NCBI RefSeq assembly: GCF_018608325.1
Contig: NZ_JABAZW010000087.1
Span: forward strand, 1 to 35,825
Length of the DNA stretch: 35,825 bases
Direction: 5' to 3'
Source: Brevundimonas sp.
GTDB lineage: Bacteria; Pseudomonadota; Alphaproteobacteria; Caulobacterales; Caulobacteraceae
Below, one piece after another: positions 23,186-33,108 of the stretch. The first letter of the stretch is position 1, and each line of letters opens with the position of its first letter. The translations under genes and the position numbers were made by a program. A model generated the notes under the pieces. That model saw only the letters and a program-made list of their open reading frames with translations. It was not told where the DNA came from and made no database searches.

Positions 23186-23206
23186 CTTTGCCGCTTGACG
23201 GTTAAG

Positions 23207-24565
23207 TCAAAGATTATCCCGCAGCCAGCCCGCGACACGTCCCACGACATTGCCACGGTGGACCCGCGGGGCGTCGGCGGCGGTGATCTGGCGGGCCATC
23301 AGTTTGCGGGCGGAGACGGCTTCGCGGGGGCCGTAGGCGGCACGGAGCAGGACGCCAGCGGTGGCGCAGAAGGCGGGGCCGGAGGCTGCGTCGGCCAGGT
23401 GGGGGGCGCGCTGCGGCTTGCCCAGACGGACAGGGCGGTCGAACACACGGACAGCCAGTTCACGTACGCCGTTCAGTTGGCTCGCGCCGCCGGTCAGGAC
23501 CAGACCCGCGCCCGGTTCCAGGCCGACGCCCGCAGCCTTCAGCCGGTCACGCAGCAGTTCGAGGGTTTCCTCGACGCGCGGGGCGATCACGGTCTTCAGC
23601 ATGGCGCGTGGGACGATGACGGGACCGGCGGAAGCGTCTTCGCCACGCGGCGGGGCCTCCAGCATTTCACGGTCTTCATTGGCGCTGGCCATGGCTGATC
23701 CATGCAGGGTCTTCAGGCGTTCAGCGCCGACCTTGGACGTCGACAGGCCGCGCGCGATGTCAGAGGTGACATGATCGCCGCCGACATTCAGGCTTTCGAT
23801 ATGCAGCAGAGAGCGCCCGCCCCAGACGGCGGCGCTGGTCGATCCGCCGCCCATGTCGATGCAGACGGCGCCCAGATCCATCTCATCCTCTTCCAGCGCA
23901 GCCAGAGAGGAAACCACCGGCGCGGCGGCGACGCCCTGAAGGTCCAGATGCGCCAGCTCAAGACAGTGGCTCAGGGTCGTGAAGACATTCTCGGCCATCG
24001 ATACGACCAGCAGGTCCAGCCCCAATGAACCGCCCCGCATCGAGCGCGGATCATGCACCCCACGCGCACCATCCACGGACCAGCCGATCGGCAGGACATG
24101 GATCGGACGGCGATTGGGCAAGCGAATCTGCGCCAGGGCCATGCCGATGGCGCGCGCCAGATCAGCGTCTCCGACCGGATTGGCGCCCAGAGAAACGCGG
24201 GCCTGCACCCGGTGGCTGGCCATCTGGCCGATGGCGGTCGTGACGACGACGCCGGACACAGGGCTTTGCGCCGCGCGTTCAGCACGTTCGACGGCGTGGC
24301 CGATGGCCTGCGCGGCCTCGTCCATATTGATGATGGCCCCGCCCCTGATGCCACGGGACTGAACATGACTGGCGCCCGCGACACGGATGGTGCGGTCGGC
24401 ATGGCGTACGCCGTCGGGCTTCATGATGAAGCAGGACACCTTGGAGTGGCCCAGATCCAGCGCCGCCACCACGGGCGCGCGTCCGGCGCGTGGGTCCAGA
24501 GACGCCCCGCGATCACCACCTTTGCCGCCCTTGCCGCCCTGCTTGCCCGCCATCGTCGTCTTCAT
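23207..24565 (-). CDS. ftsA: Cell division protein FtsA
   Basis: Actin-like protein that tethers FtsZ to the membrane. 452 residues: a Gly/Lys-rich N-terminal extension (GKQGGKGGKGGDRG) of about 25 residues, the phosphate-1 motif AALDLGHSKVSCFI, the SHS2-like 1C region (VVVTTAIGQMASHRVQ), phosphate-2 VCIDMGGGSTSAAVW, adenosine motif LVLTGGASQLNGV, and the C-terminal amphipathic helix GNVVGRVAGWLRDNL for membrane binding. It starts 12 bp after the ftsQ stop, so ddl-ftsQ-ftsA form one unit. The usual next gene ftsZ is separated by a 2-kb insertion. Confidence 0.97.
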   Translation of the reverse strand: MKTTMAGKQGGKGGKGGDRGASLDPRAGRAPVVAALDLGHSKVSCFIMKPDGVRHADRTIRVAGASHVQSRGIRGGAIINMDEAAQAIGHAVERAERAAQSPVSGVVVTTAIGQMASHRVQARVSLGANPVGDADLARAIGMALAQIRLPNRRPIHVLPIGWSVDGARGVHDPRSMRGGSLGLDLLVVSMAENVFTTLSHCLELAHLDLQGVAAAPVVSSLAALEEDEMDLGAVCIDMGGGSTSAAVWGGRSLLHIESLNVGGDHVTSDIARGLSTSKVGAERLKTLHGSAMASANEDREMLEAPPRGEDASAGPVIVPRAMLKTVIAPRVEETLELLRDRLKAAGVGLEPGAGLVLTGGASQLNGVRELAVRVFDRPVRLGKPQRAPHLADAASGPAFCATAGVLLRAAYGPREAVSARKLMARQITAADAPRVHRGNVVGRVAGWLRDNL

Positions 24566-24577
24566 CCCAGTCTCGTC

Positions 24578-25459
24578 TCAGGCGCCGGCGGGTCGCACAG
24601 CGACCTCGTCGGGGGTTCTCAAATCGACGCGGGCGAAGCCCAGGTCGAGCAGGCGTTCGCGCTGATCCAGCGCATCGAGGCGGATCAGGGCCGCCTCCTG
24701 TTCAGTGGCGGGCAGTTGGATCAGGCTGCCATCCTTGAGCCGCAGGTCCCAGCGGCGTTCGTCTACGCGGACCAGAGCATCGATTCGCCCCATCAGACGC
24801 GGGCGCTGGTTCAGCAGCGGCAGGATGTCCCCCGCGGCCACATCGGCTCCCTTGCCCACCACCAGCGGCAGGTTCGGATAGCGGCGTGCGTCGGCGCCTG
24901 TGATCACCTGACCACGCGAGTCGATCACCTTGATCTGCCCCGCCTCCTGCCAGACGGCCAGACGGTCATGTTCCTTGATCTCGACGATCAGAGTGTCAGG
25001 CAGCAGACGCACGATCCGCGCCTCCTTGACCCAGCCCACCGCCTGCACGCGATCACGGATCGCATCCAGATTCAGACTGGTGATCGGCTGTCCGGCGTGC
25101 AGGTCCAGCGCGCGGCGGATATCCGGCTCGGCCTCGGCCGTCGCGCCAGTGATATGCACCCGGTTCAGCGTCAGGCCCATGCTGGCGGTCAGACTGTCGA
25201 TGCCATGCGAAAAGGATGCGCCGATCCGTTCGGCCCGCGCACCCGTCGCCAGCACCGCGCCCAGCAGAACCGCGCCGCCCGCCAGAGCAATGATCATGGT
25301 GCGGGGGGAGACGTCGATCCGGCCGATGGCGGCCATCTTGCCGGGGATGGGGGACGCATTCTGGGCGCCGCCGCGCGAACGCCCGCCCCCGCCGGAGCCT
25401 GCGCCGCCTTTGGAGCCTTGGGAATTCTGTCGCCGACCGCCGCGAACTACCGCGGGCAT
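24578..25459 (-). CDS. ftsQ: Cell division protein FtsQ
   Basis: Bitopic divisome protein that recruits FtsB/FtsL. 293 residues: a basic, Gly/Ser-rich cytoplasmic tail (about 60 residues), one transmembrane segment [20 protein letters not shown], a POTRA domain beginning [23 protein letters not shown], then the FtsQ domain with [29 protein letters not shown]. The frame is open to 25510, but GGAGGA six bases before ATG 25459 decides the start. That start lies 13 bases inside the ddl gene, so translation is probably coupled. Confidence 0.95.
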   Translation of the reverse strand: MPAVVRGGRRQNSQGSKGGAGSGGGGRSRGGAQNASPIPGKMAAIGRIDVSPRTMIIALAGGAVLLGAVLATGARAERIGASFSHGIDSLTASMGLTLNRVHITGATAEAEPDIRRALDLHAGQPITSLNLDAIRDRVQAVGWVKEARIVRLLPDTLIVEIKEHDRLAVWQEAGQIKVIDSRGQVITGADARRYPNLPLVVGKGADVAAGDILPLLNQRPRLMGRIDALVRVDERRWDLRLKDGSLIQLPATEQEAALIRLDALDQRERLLDLGFARVDLRTPDEVAVRPAGA

Positions 25460-26388
25460 GAGGCGTCCTCCACCATCCACCGAACCAGGTCTTCGTAACT
25501 CATCCCGCAATAGGCGGCCTGCTCAGGCGCGAGCGAGGTCGGGGTCATGCCGGGTTGAGTGTTGACCTCCAGTAGAACGAGATCGTCCTTAACATCGTCA
25601 TAACGGAAGTCGGACCGGGATACGCCTCGGCAACCCATCGCTGTATGGGCCAGTTCCGCCTGACGCAGCGCCGCCTCGAACACATGGGCGGGCAGAACCG
25701 CAGGCAGAACATGGACCGAGCCGCCCGGCGCGTACTTGGCTTCATAATCATAGAAGCCCTTGGTCGGGGTGATGTCGGTCACAGTCAGGGCGCGCGGTCC
25801 GGCCGTCTCGCCGATCACGGTGACGCACAGTTCCTTGCCCGCAATATAGGGCTCGACCATCACCTGTTCGCCATAGGCCCAGTCGGGCGCGCCGACCTCG
25901 GCCTGCGGCCGGTTGGCGCCCTCGGGCACCAGGAAGACGCCGACGGAAGACCCTTCGGCATTGGGCTTGATGACATAGGGCGGGTCGATGACGTGGCGGC
26001 TGGCGACCTCATGGCGATCAAACAGACCGCCGCCCGGCACCTTGACGCCCGCCGCCCGCAGAACAGCCTTGGACTTGTCCTTGTCCATCGCCAGGGCCGA
26101 GGCCAGAACGCCGGAATGGGTGTAGGGAATCCTCAGCGTCTCCAGAACGCCCTGGACGCATCCGTCTTCGCCCCAGGCGCCGTGCAGGCAGTTCAGCACC
26201 ACATCGGGCTTGATCAGGCCGGACAGCACATTGGCCAGGTCGCGGCCTGCGTCCACGCGGCTGACGCGCACGCCCTGCCGCTCCAGCGCCTGCGCGCACT
26301 GCTCGCCCGACGACAGCGACACCTCGCGCTCGGCGGAAAGACCGCCCATCAGGACGGCGACATGGAGATCTTGGAAAGGACGGTTCAT
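25447..26388 (-). CDS. ddl: D-alanine--D-alanine ligase
   Basis: ATP-grasp ligase making the D-Ala-D-Ala dipeptide for peptidoglycan. 313 residues from ATG 26388, preceded by GGAG at six bases; the frame is open to 26418 without a ribosome site. Motifs: [67 protein letters not shown], and [29 protein letters not shown]. The DdlB-type sequence and its place before ftsQ match other alphaproteobacterial division clusters. Downstream ftsQ overlaps by 13 bp. Confidence 0.97.
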   Translation of the reverse strand: MNRPFQDLHVAVLMGGLSAEREVSLSSGEQCAQALERQGVRVSRVDAGRDLANVLSGLIKPDVVLNCLHGAWGEDGCVQGVLETLRIPYTHSGVLASALAMDKDKSKAVLRAAGVKVPGGGLFDRHEVASRHVIDPPYVIKPNAEGSSVGVFLVPEGANRPQAEVGAPDWAYGEQVMVEPYIAGKELCVTVIGETAGPRALTVTDITPTKGFYDYEAKYAPGGSVHVLPAVLPAHVFEAALRQAELAHTAMGCRGVSRSDFRYDDVKDDLVLLEVNTQPGMTPTSLAPEQAAYCGMSYEDLVRWMVEDASCPR

Positions 26389-26424
26389 GCGTGGCTCCAG
26401 CAGGAACCGATGCATCAAATGTCC

Positions 26425-26439
26425 TTAACAGGTCATCAA
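26425..26439 (-). promoter_or_regulatory. CtrA-like box upstream of ddl-ftsQ-ftsA
   Basis: On the minus strand TTGA-N7-TTAA, one base from TTAA-N7-TTAA, 37 bp before the ddl start in the 115-bp ddl-murB gap. CtrA activates ftsQA in Caulobacter crescentus, so a promoter for ddl-ftsQ-ftsA here is plausible. No clear -10/-35 pair was found. Confidence 0.4.
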
Positions 26440-26503
26440 CCTTATCCGCCGTCGCTCAAATTCACGCTCTGAAAACGTGGATTGCGACGCCTGTTCGGTG
26501 ACC

Positions 26504-27415
26504 TCAGATCAACCGGCCGATGCGTTTGATCTCCCAATCCAGCCGCACGCCGGTCTTCAGCAGCACATCGGCGCGGACGGCTTCGCCCAGACCTTCGATG
26601 TCGGCGGCGGTGGCTTCACCGGGGTTGATCATGAAGTTGGAGTGCAGATCACTGAACATGGCGCCGCCCCCCGTTTCAGCATGAAGCTTGCCGCGCCAGC
26701 CCGCCTCATCGACCAGTTTCCACGACGAATGGCCGGGGGGGTTCTTGAAGGTGGAGCCGCCGGTCTTTTCACGGATCGGCTGGGTGGTTTCGCGACGGCT
26801 GGTGATCTCGCTGATCCGGGCCGAGACGGCGTCGGGCGCATCGGGCGTGCCGCGATAGACGGCCTCGATCCAGATGATGTCGGCGGGCGCTTCGGAATGG
26901 CGGTAGGTGTAGCCGAAGTCGGCCAGCGCATATTCAACCCGCTCGCCCGCCCGCGTCAGCCCCCAGGCCGACACCAGCACATCCTTGGTCTCAGCGCCGT
27001 AACAGCCCGCGTTCATGGTCAGGGCGCCGCCGATGGTTCCGGGTATCCCGGCATAGAACTCCAGTCCCGCCAGTCCCGCCTTGGCAGAGGCCCGGGCCAC
27101 CATGGAATCCAGCGCGCCCGCACCCGCCGTGATCGTGTCGCTTTCCGCCGTCACGCCCGCGAACGGACGCCCGGCCAGACGGATCACCACGCCCTCGACC
27201 CCGCCATCGCGCACGATGACGTTCGACCCGACGCCCAGCACGGTCACAGGAACCGAAACGTCCAGCCCCTTCAGGAAGTCGGCCAGATCATCCGCATCCG
27301 CCGGAATGAACAGCAGTTCCGCCGTCCCGCCCACACGGAACCAGGTGAAGGGCGCCAGAGGCTCATCGCGCAACAGCTTGCCACGCACGGAAGGGAGATC
27401 ATCACGCCAGGTCAT
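26504..27415 (-). CDS. murB: UDP-N-acetylenolpyruvoylglucosamine reductase
   Basis: FAD/NADPH enzyme for the second committed step to UDP-MurNAc. 303 residues with no gap: [18 protein letters not shown] at the FAD-binding start, [59 protein letters not shown] containing the catalytic Ser, and [19 protein letters not shown] with the conserved Asn-Phe region. It reads left and is separated from murC by a gene on the opposite strand, so murC and murB cannot share a simple transcript without running antisense through it. Confidence 0.97.
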   Translation of the reverse strand: MTWRDDLPSVRGKLLRDEPLAPFTWFRVGGTAELLFIPADADDLADFLKGLDVSVPVTVLGVGSNVIVRDGGVEGVVIRLAGRPFAGVTAESDTITAGAGALDSMVARASAKAGLAGLEFYAGIPGTIGGALTMNAGCYGAETKDVLVSAWGLTRAGERVEYALADFGYTYRHSEAPADIIWIEAVYRGTPDAPDAVSARISEITSRRETTQPIREKTGGSTFKNPPGHSSWKLVDEAGWRGKLHAETGGGAMFSDLHSNFMINPGEATAADIEGLGEAVRADVLLKTGVRLDWEIKRIGRLI

Positions 27416-27506
27416 GCCTGCTCCGATAGCGGCGCCGGGGCGGAAATCAAAGAGGCCGCGTCATGCGCGCTGGCCTGCACGACGCTTCGTCGCCTACAGA
27501 CGCCGT

Positions 27507-28187
27507 ATGAAGCCCCTTTCCGCACTCAAGATCATCGCGCTCAGCATGGGGCTGACGGCCGTGCTGCTTCTGGCCTGGATCGGCCTTTCTGTCCTCGCGT
27601 CCCTGTACGGGACAGCGTCCATAACAGCGGAAGCGGTTCTGAACTTCCTGCTCGCCATCGTGCTGGCGTTCGTCGGCCTGCCGATCCTGCACCGCGCCTT
27701 CTATCGCTACTTCTGGAACATCCGCCGCAAACTGGCGTCGGGCGAAATGCAAATCGGCGACAAGATGCCGGTCGTCGGCGCCGACCCGACGCCGCCCCCG
27801 CCGCGCACCCGCAAGACCCGCCGCCAGATCGCCCTCTATGCGATCTTCTATCTGATCGGGATTGTGTCGCTGCTCGCCATCTATGTGCCGATCGGCCATC
27901 AGGAGGCGTTGAACGCCTTTCTGGCGCGATACAGTGCGGGGCGCAGTTCCTTCTCCACCCTGGCGACCCTGGTCATCATCTACTTGCCGATGGCGATCAC
28001 GCTTGCGCTGATCTTCCCCTTCCTCGACGCGGACCAGAAGCTGATCAGGGCGGGCAGCACAGACGCTGAGGAAATCCTGCGCCTTCAGGACCGTCAGGAA
28101 TGGCTGTTTTCTTTCCTGACCGCCTACGTCTGTGTCGGCTTCCTCAGCTTCGTGGCGGGGAACTGGATTCTCAGGTTCCTGGCGTGA
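27507..28187 (+). CDS. Integral membrane protein of unknown function
   Basis: 226 residues from ATG 27507. Five hydrophobic segments are visible: IIALSMGLTAVLLLAWIGL, VLNFLLAIVLAFVGLPIL, IALYAIFYLIGIVSLLAIYV, LATLVIIYLPMAITLALIF and WLFSFLTAYVCVGFLSFVAG. Between the second and third is a cytoplasmic-looking basic loop with a proline run (GADPTPPPPRTRKTRRQ). No motif identifies a family. It lies on the opposite strand between murB and murC: 91 bp from the murB start and 21 bp from the murC stop, so it is divergent from murB and convergent with murC. A gene inside the wall cluster could be envelope-related, but no function can be assigned. Confidence 0.75.
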   Translation: MKPLSALKIIALSMGLTAVLLLAWIGLSVLASLYGTASITAEAVLNFLLAIVLAFVGLPILHRAFYRYFWNIRRKLASGEMQIGDKMPVVGADPTPPPPRTRKTRRQIALYAIFYLIGIVSLLAIYVPIGHQEALNAFLARYSAGRSSFSTLATLVIIYLPMAITLALIFPFLDADQKLIRAGSTDAEEILRLQDRQEWLFSFLTAYVCVGFLSFVAGNWILRFLA

Positions 28188-28208
28188 GAGTTGGCGGCAC
28201 TTGTCCCC

Positions 28209-29651
28209 TCAGCCGTTCAACGCCTCAAGCTGCCCCGGCAAGGCATAGGCCCAGGCGGTGATGTCCCCTGCGCCCAGCAGCACGACCAGATCACCCGGCT
28301 TGGCCTCCTCGGCGATTACGACTGCCAGAGCCTCGACGCTTTCAAGCGGCTGGACCGAGCGGTGGCCAAAGCGACGCGCGCCCTCGACCAGCGCATGTTT
28401 GTCTACGCCCTCGAGCGGCGCCTCGCCCGCCGGATAGACGTCGGCGACGATCACGGAATCCGCGTCGGAGAAGCAGGTGGAGAACTCTTCCATCAGGTCG
28501 CGCAGGCGGGTGTAGCGGTGCGGCTGGACCACGGCGATGACGCGGCCATTGCCCTCTGCGTTCTGGGCCACTTGCCGCGCGGCCTTCAGCACAGCGGCGA
28601 TCTCGACAGGGTGGTGACCATAGTCGTCGACGATCCGCACCCCATTGACCACGCCCGTGGTGGTGAAGCGGCGCTTGACCCCGCCGAACCCGGCCAGACC
28701 GGCCTTGATCGCCTCATCCGCCACGTCCAGTTCACGCGCCACGGCGATGGCGGCCAGAGCATTGGCGACGTTGTGCCCCCCGGCCATCGGCAGGTGCAGC
28801 CCCTCGATCCGCGTTTCGTCGGCCTCGGCGCCCGCGCCCTGGAACACCACGTCGAACCGGCAGCCGTCCGGCCCCATGTCGATGTTCTCGGCCCGCACCA
28901 TGGCCTGCGGATTGACGCCATAGGTCACCAGACGCCGGTTATCGATGGCGGCGACCAGACGCTGCACCTCCGGGTGATCCAGACAGACGGCGGCGAAACC
29001 GTAGAAGGGGATGTTCTCGACGAAATCGACGAAGGCTTTCCGCACCCCCTCGAAGTCGCCGTAGTGGTCCAGATGTTCCGGGTCGATGTTGGTGACGATG
29101 GCCACCGTCGACTTCAGGCGCAGGAAGCTGCCGTCCGATTCATCCGCCTCGACCACGATCCAGTCGCCGTCGCCGACCTTCGCATTCGTGCCATAGGCGT
29201 TGATGATGCCGCCATTGACGATGGTGGGATCGAGCCCACCTGCATCCAACAGGGCCGCGACCATCGAGGTCGTCGTCGTCTTGCCGTGCGTGCCGCCAAC
29301 CGCCACCGAGAACTGCAGCCGCATCAGTTCAGCCAGCATCTCCGCGCGCCGCACCAACGGAATCCGACGCTCGCGCGCCGCCATCATCTCCGGGTTGGTC
29401 GCCTTGACCGCCGTGGAATAGACCACCGCCGAAACGCCCTCGCCCACATGGGCGGCGTCATGGCCGATGAAGATTTTCGCACCCAGCTTTTCCAGCCGCT
29501 CGGTGTTGGCGCTGGCCTTGGCGTCAGACCCCTGAACCGAATAGCCGATCTTCAACATGATCTCGGCGATGCCGCTCATGCCTATGCCGCCTATGCCGAC
29601 GAAATGGACAGGACCAAGGTCGAAGGGGACGGGGCGAAGACGTGCGATCAT
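28209..29651 (-). CDS. murC: UDP-N-acetylmuramate--L-alanine ligase
   Basis: ATP-dependent ligase adding the first residue of the stem peptide. 480 residues from ATG 29651. N-terminal UDP-binding motif [19 protein letters not shown]-loop GTHGKTTT at residues 120-127, [30 protein letters not shown], the central-domain ending with [18 protein letters not shown], and the C-terminal [15 protein letters not shown]. The frame is open to 29690, but the added residues ([13 protein letters not shown]) are not MurC-like. It is the first visible gene of the division/wall cluster; the usual upstream murG is not in the window. Confidence 0.97.
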   Translation of the reverse strand: MIARLRPVPFDLGPVHFVGIGGIGMSGIAEIMLKIGYSVQGSDAKASANTERLEKLGAKIFIGHDAAHVGEGVSAVVYSTAVKATNPEMMAARERRIPLVRRAEMLAELMRLQFSVAVGGTHGKTTTTSMVAALLDAGGLDPTIVNGGIINAYGTNAKVGDGDWIVVEADESDGSFLRLKSTVAIVTNIDPEHLDHYGDFEGVRKAFVDFVENIPFYGFAAVCLDHPEVQRLVAAIDNRRLVTYGVNPQAMVRAENIDMGPDGCRFDVVFQGAGAEADETRIEGLHLPMAGGHNVANALAAIAVARELDVADEAIKAGLAGFGGVKRRFTTTGVVNGVRIVDDYGHHPVEIAAVLKAARQVAQNAEGNGRVIAVVQPHRYTRLRDLMEEFSTCFSDADSVIVADVYPAGEAPLEGVDKHALVEGARRFGHRSVQPLESVEALAVVIAEEAKPGDLVVLLGAGDITAWAYALPGQLEALNG

Positions 29652-29712
29652 CTTCGCCCCATAGCTTAAACAGCAAGTGTTTTGCACCATGCCTTCGCCG
29701 GTGTGAGCGGAT

Positions 29713-30354
29713 TTATACCACCGGGAACTCAGCCCATTCGCGCCAGAAGGCGTGCAGGGCCGCGATGTCGCCGCTGCACAGCAGGGGCATGGCCTCCCCC
29801 AATCGGGTGTCGTCCCAATCCCACCACCTCATCTCTAGCAGCATGGCGATGCTGTCATGGTCGAACCGCTTGCGGATGACCTTTGCTGGATTGCCGCCGA
29901 CGATGGCGTAAGGCTCCACATCCCGCGTCACTAGCGCCCGCGTGCCGATCACGGCGCCGTCGCCGACCTTTACGCCCGGCATGATGATCGCCTCGCTGCC
30001 GATCCAGACGTCGTTGCCGATGACAGTGTCGCTTGCCGGTCGGAAGGCGTCGACCGCCCCCGCGAAATGCGAAACCTCGGGCATATAGAAGAAGGGGAAG
30101 CAACTGGCCCAGTCGTACCGGTGCCCCTGATTACCGGCCATGATGAAGACGGCCCCGCTGCCGATCGAGCAGAAGCCGCCGATTATCAAGCGGTCCACAC
30201 CCGGCTCAGTCATCAAATAGCGGGCGCAATCGTCAAAGCCGTGACCGTGATACCAGCCGGAGTAATAGCTGTAGCGCCCGACGATGATGTTGGGATTGGT
30301 CACCAGATCGGACAGCAGTCGGCCCTTGAATGGACCTTCGAAAACCTGAGTCAT
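29713..30354 (-). CDS. Type B chloramphenicol/xenobiotic acetyltransferase (CatB-like)
   Basis: Left-handed beta-helix acetyltransferase using acetyl-CoA. 213 residues from ATG 30354, the length of CatB enzymes. The match to CatB is strong over the whole length: [68 protein letters not shown] with the catalytic His, [51 protein letters not shown], and [21 protein letters not shown]. It may give intrinsic chloramphenicol resistance, though relatives acetylate other hydroxyls. It lies 61 bp upstream of murC on the same strand. The frame is open to 30441, but the CatB N-terminus is at 30354. Confidence 0.9.
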   Translation of the reverse strand: MTQVFEGPFKGRLLSDLVTNPNIIVGRYSYYSGWYHGHGFDDCARYLMTEPGVDRLIIGGFCSIGSGAVFIMAGNQGHRYDWASCFPFFYMPEVSHFAGAVDAFRPASDTVIGNDVWIGSEAIIMPGVKVGDGAVIGTRALVTRDVEPYAIVGGNPAKVIRKRFDHDSIAMLLEMRWWDWDDTRLGEAMPLLCSGDIAALHAFWREWAEFPVV

Positions 30355-30497
30355 GGAAGTCTCTACGTGCGTAGGCTGCACCCGTTCAGCGCCGGGCTGC
30401 CTAGGATTTTCATCAGAGGGTATGAAGCGCGCAGCCTTCATGTGCCGGGCGAGGCCGGGTCACACAGGGTGCGCCGCTCGGGGGCGTCAGGCCCGCA

Positions 30498-30624
30498 CGG
30501 ACGCAATCAGAAGAGTCTGACCGCCATTTCCATGTGCTGATTATGGCCCCTGCCCTACCCGGACGCAATCAGCGCAATCGCCGCCGTGTGGGTCTTGGTT
30601 ACCCGACCTTAACCACAAGGATTC
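30498..30624 (+). promoter_or_regulatory. ccrM upstream region: two GANTC sites, CtrA-like half-sites, direct repeat
   Basis: The 307-bp divergent gap between the acetyltransferase and ccrM holds GANTC sites at 30513-30517 (GAGTC) and 30620-30624 (GATTC), a TTAACC at 30609-30614 preceded by TTAC six bases away (a loose CtrA-like arrangement), and a 13-bp direct repeat CGGACGCAATCAG at 30498 and 30560. In Caulobacter crescentus, ccrM is CtrA-activated and shut off by methylation of two GANTC sites in its leader. A further palindrome ATGAAG/CTTCAT lies at 30422-30441, nearer the acetyltransferase. Confidence 0.5.
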
Positions 30625-30631
30625 ACCATGA

Positions 30632-31741
<1,110 letters not shown>

Positions 31742-31769
31742 GGCGCCGCGCCCCGACAGAAAAAATGAA

Positions 31770-31860
31770 GGTGCTCCCCCGTAATTCACCGGAATGCAGA
31801 GGAACGTCGCAGGCCGCATTCCGTTGATGTGAACGGCCCCGCTCTGCGGGCCGGAGCACC
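31770..31860 (+). other. Nested inverted repeats that would close over the glycosyltransferase ribosome site
   Basis: GGTGCTCC (31770-31777) is the exact complement of GGAGCACC (31853-31860), which contains the GGAG ribosome site nine bases before ATG 31866. Inside lie CGGAATGC/GCATTCCG (31790-31797, 31816-31823), TTCAC/GTGAA (31785-31789, 31829-31833) and GGCCCCGC/GCGGGCC (31835-31842, 31846-31852). If transcribed as one RNA it would form a three-way junction hiding the ribosome site. The stress promoter at 31801 would produce an mRNA lacking the 5' arm, so only readthrough RNA from ccrM could fold this way. Confidence 0.35.
31801..31825 (+). promoter_or_regulatory. EcfG-type (general stress sigma factor) promoter
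   Basis: GGAAC (31801-31805), 16 bases, CGTT (31822-31825): exact match to the reported alphaproteobacterial EcfG/SigT consensus GGAAC-N16-17-CGTT. Transcription would start near 31831-31834, about 33 bases before the glycosyltransferase ATG. This places the glycosyltransferase, and perhaps the debranching-type gene behind it, in the PhyR-NepR-EcfG general stress response. Confidence 0.75.
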
Positions 31861-31865
31861 ACATC

Positions 31866-32981
31866 ATGAAGATCGCCCAGGTCACGCCGCTGTACGAGGC
31901 TGTCCCTCCAAAGCTTTACGGAGGGACCGAACGCGTCGTCGCGCACCTGACCGACGCCCTTGTCGACCTGGGCCATGACGTCACCCTGTTCGCCAGCGCC
32001 GACGCCCAGACCCGTGCGCGCCTGATTTCGGTTCGTGATCAGGCGATACGTCTGGACCCCGCCCCGCTGAAGTCCGACCTGGCCGCCCATATGTCGATGC
32101 TGGGCGAGGTGCTGGACCGCGTCGATGATTTCGACGTCATCCACTTCCACACCGACATGATCCACTTCCCGGTATTCCAGCCCTGGGCGAACAAGACAGT
32201 CACCACCCTGCACGGGCGCCTGGATATGAAGGATCTGCCCGGCGTCTATGCCCGCTGGAGCGAGTTCGGTCTGGTCTCCATCTCTGACAATCAGAGAAAG
32301 CCGCTGCATTTCGCCAACTGGAAGGCGACCGTTCACCACGGCATGCCCGCCGAACAGTATCAGTTTTCCGCCAAGTCGCAGGGCTATCTGGCCTTTCTTG
32401 GCCGCATCTCGCCCGAGAAACGCCCGGACCGCGCCATCGAGATCGCCACCAAACTGGGCCGCCGTCTGAAGATCGCCGCCAAGGTGGACGCCGCCGACAA
32501 GCTGTATTGGGAGGAGACGATCCGCCCGATGATACAGGACAATCCCCTGATCGAGTTCATCGGTGAGATCGGCGACCACCAGAAGTCGGCCTTCCTGGGC
32601 GGTGCTGACGCCCTGTTGTTCCCCATCGACTGGCCCGAGCCCTTTGGCCTGGTGATGATCGAAGCCATGGCCTGCGGCACGCCGGTGATCGCTTTCCGCT
32701 GCGGCTCGACGTCCGAGATCATCGAGGACGGCAAGACGGGCTTCCTGGTCGATACGTTGGAACAGGCCGTCGCGGCCACGGACCGGGCGCGCCTGCTGGA
32801 TCGCGAGGCGGTGCGCGCGCGCTTCGACCTGCGTTTCTCCTCCACCGCCATGGCGCGTGGCTATCTGGATGTTTACGGCGACCTCCTGGCCCAGCGCCCC
32901 TTTGCCGAGCCGCCCCTGCCCGATGTGGTCCGCCCCATCCGTCCGCTGAGAGAAGAGCGCAGCTTCACCACCCGCGTGTGA
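31866..32981 (+). CDS. Family 4 glycosyltransferase
   Basis: GT-B retaining glycosyltransferase, 371 residues. N-terminal acceptor domain begins MKIAQVTPLYEAVPPKLYGGTERVV with the GGxE-type loop; FDVIHFHTD follows. The C-terminal donor domain starts near YLAFLGRISPEKRPDRAIEIA and contains the EX7E element in EPFGLVMIEAMACGTPVIAF (nucleotide-sugar binding), then GSTSEIIEDGKTGFLV. No membrane segment. The downstream partner is an amylo-alpha-1,6-glucosidase-like enzyme, a pairing that suggests metabolism of a glucan or glucoside. The gene has a perfect EcfG-type promoter, so the product is probably a stress-related glycan or glycoside. Donor and acceptor cannot be read from sequence. Confidence 0.9.
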   Translation: MKIAQVTPLYEAVPPKLYGGTERVVAHLTDALVDLGHDVTLFASADAQTRARLISVRDQAIRLDPAPLKSDLAAHMSMLGEVLDRVDDFDVIHFHTDMIHFPVFQPWANKTVTTLHGRLDMKDLPGVYARWSEFGLVSISDNQRKPLHFANWKATVHHGMPAEQYQFSAKSQGYLAFLGRISPEKRPDRAIEIATKLGRRLKIAAKVDAADKLYWEETIRPMIQDNPLIEFIGEIGDHQKSAFLGGADALLFPIDWPEPFGLVMIEAMACGTPVIAFRCGSTSEIIEDGKTGFLVDTLEQAVAATDRARLLDREAVRARFDLRFSSTAMARGYLDVYGDLLAQRPFAEPPLPDVVRPIRPLREERSFTTRV

Positions 32982-32992
32982 GGCCCGAAAAT

Positions 32993-33023
32993 CAGGCGGC
33001 GAGGATGAACCCTCGGCCGCCTG
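32993..33023 (+). terminator. Intergenic hairpin between glycosyltransferase and debranching-type gene
   Basis: CAGGCGGC and GCCGCCTG form an 8-bp stem extended inward by GAGG/CCTC, with one unpaired G, followed by CTTCATT. It resembles a weak terminator or an mRNA-stability hairpin within the two-gene unit; the debranching-type gene begins 85 bp later. Confidence 0.5.
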
Positions 33024-33108
33024 CTTCATTAGAAACATCAAGCGGCCCGTCAGCGCCGCATTTGGGTGAAACGCTCGGCCAAGGCCTCAATAGCGGCGGA
33101 GAGACCGG

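Noticed and set aside
26477..28069. Rightward open frame of 530 codons across murB and the membrane protein
   Set aside because: It is antisense to murB and out of frame with the membrane protein; no recognisable domain, and its composition is that of a GC-rich shadow.
28191..29669. Rightward open frame of 492 codons over murC
   Set aside because: Antisense of a full-length murC; no ribosome site or domain.
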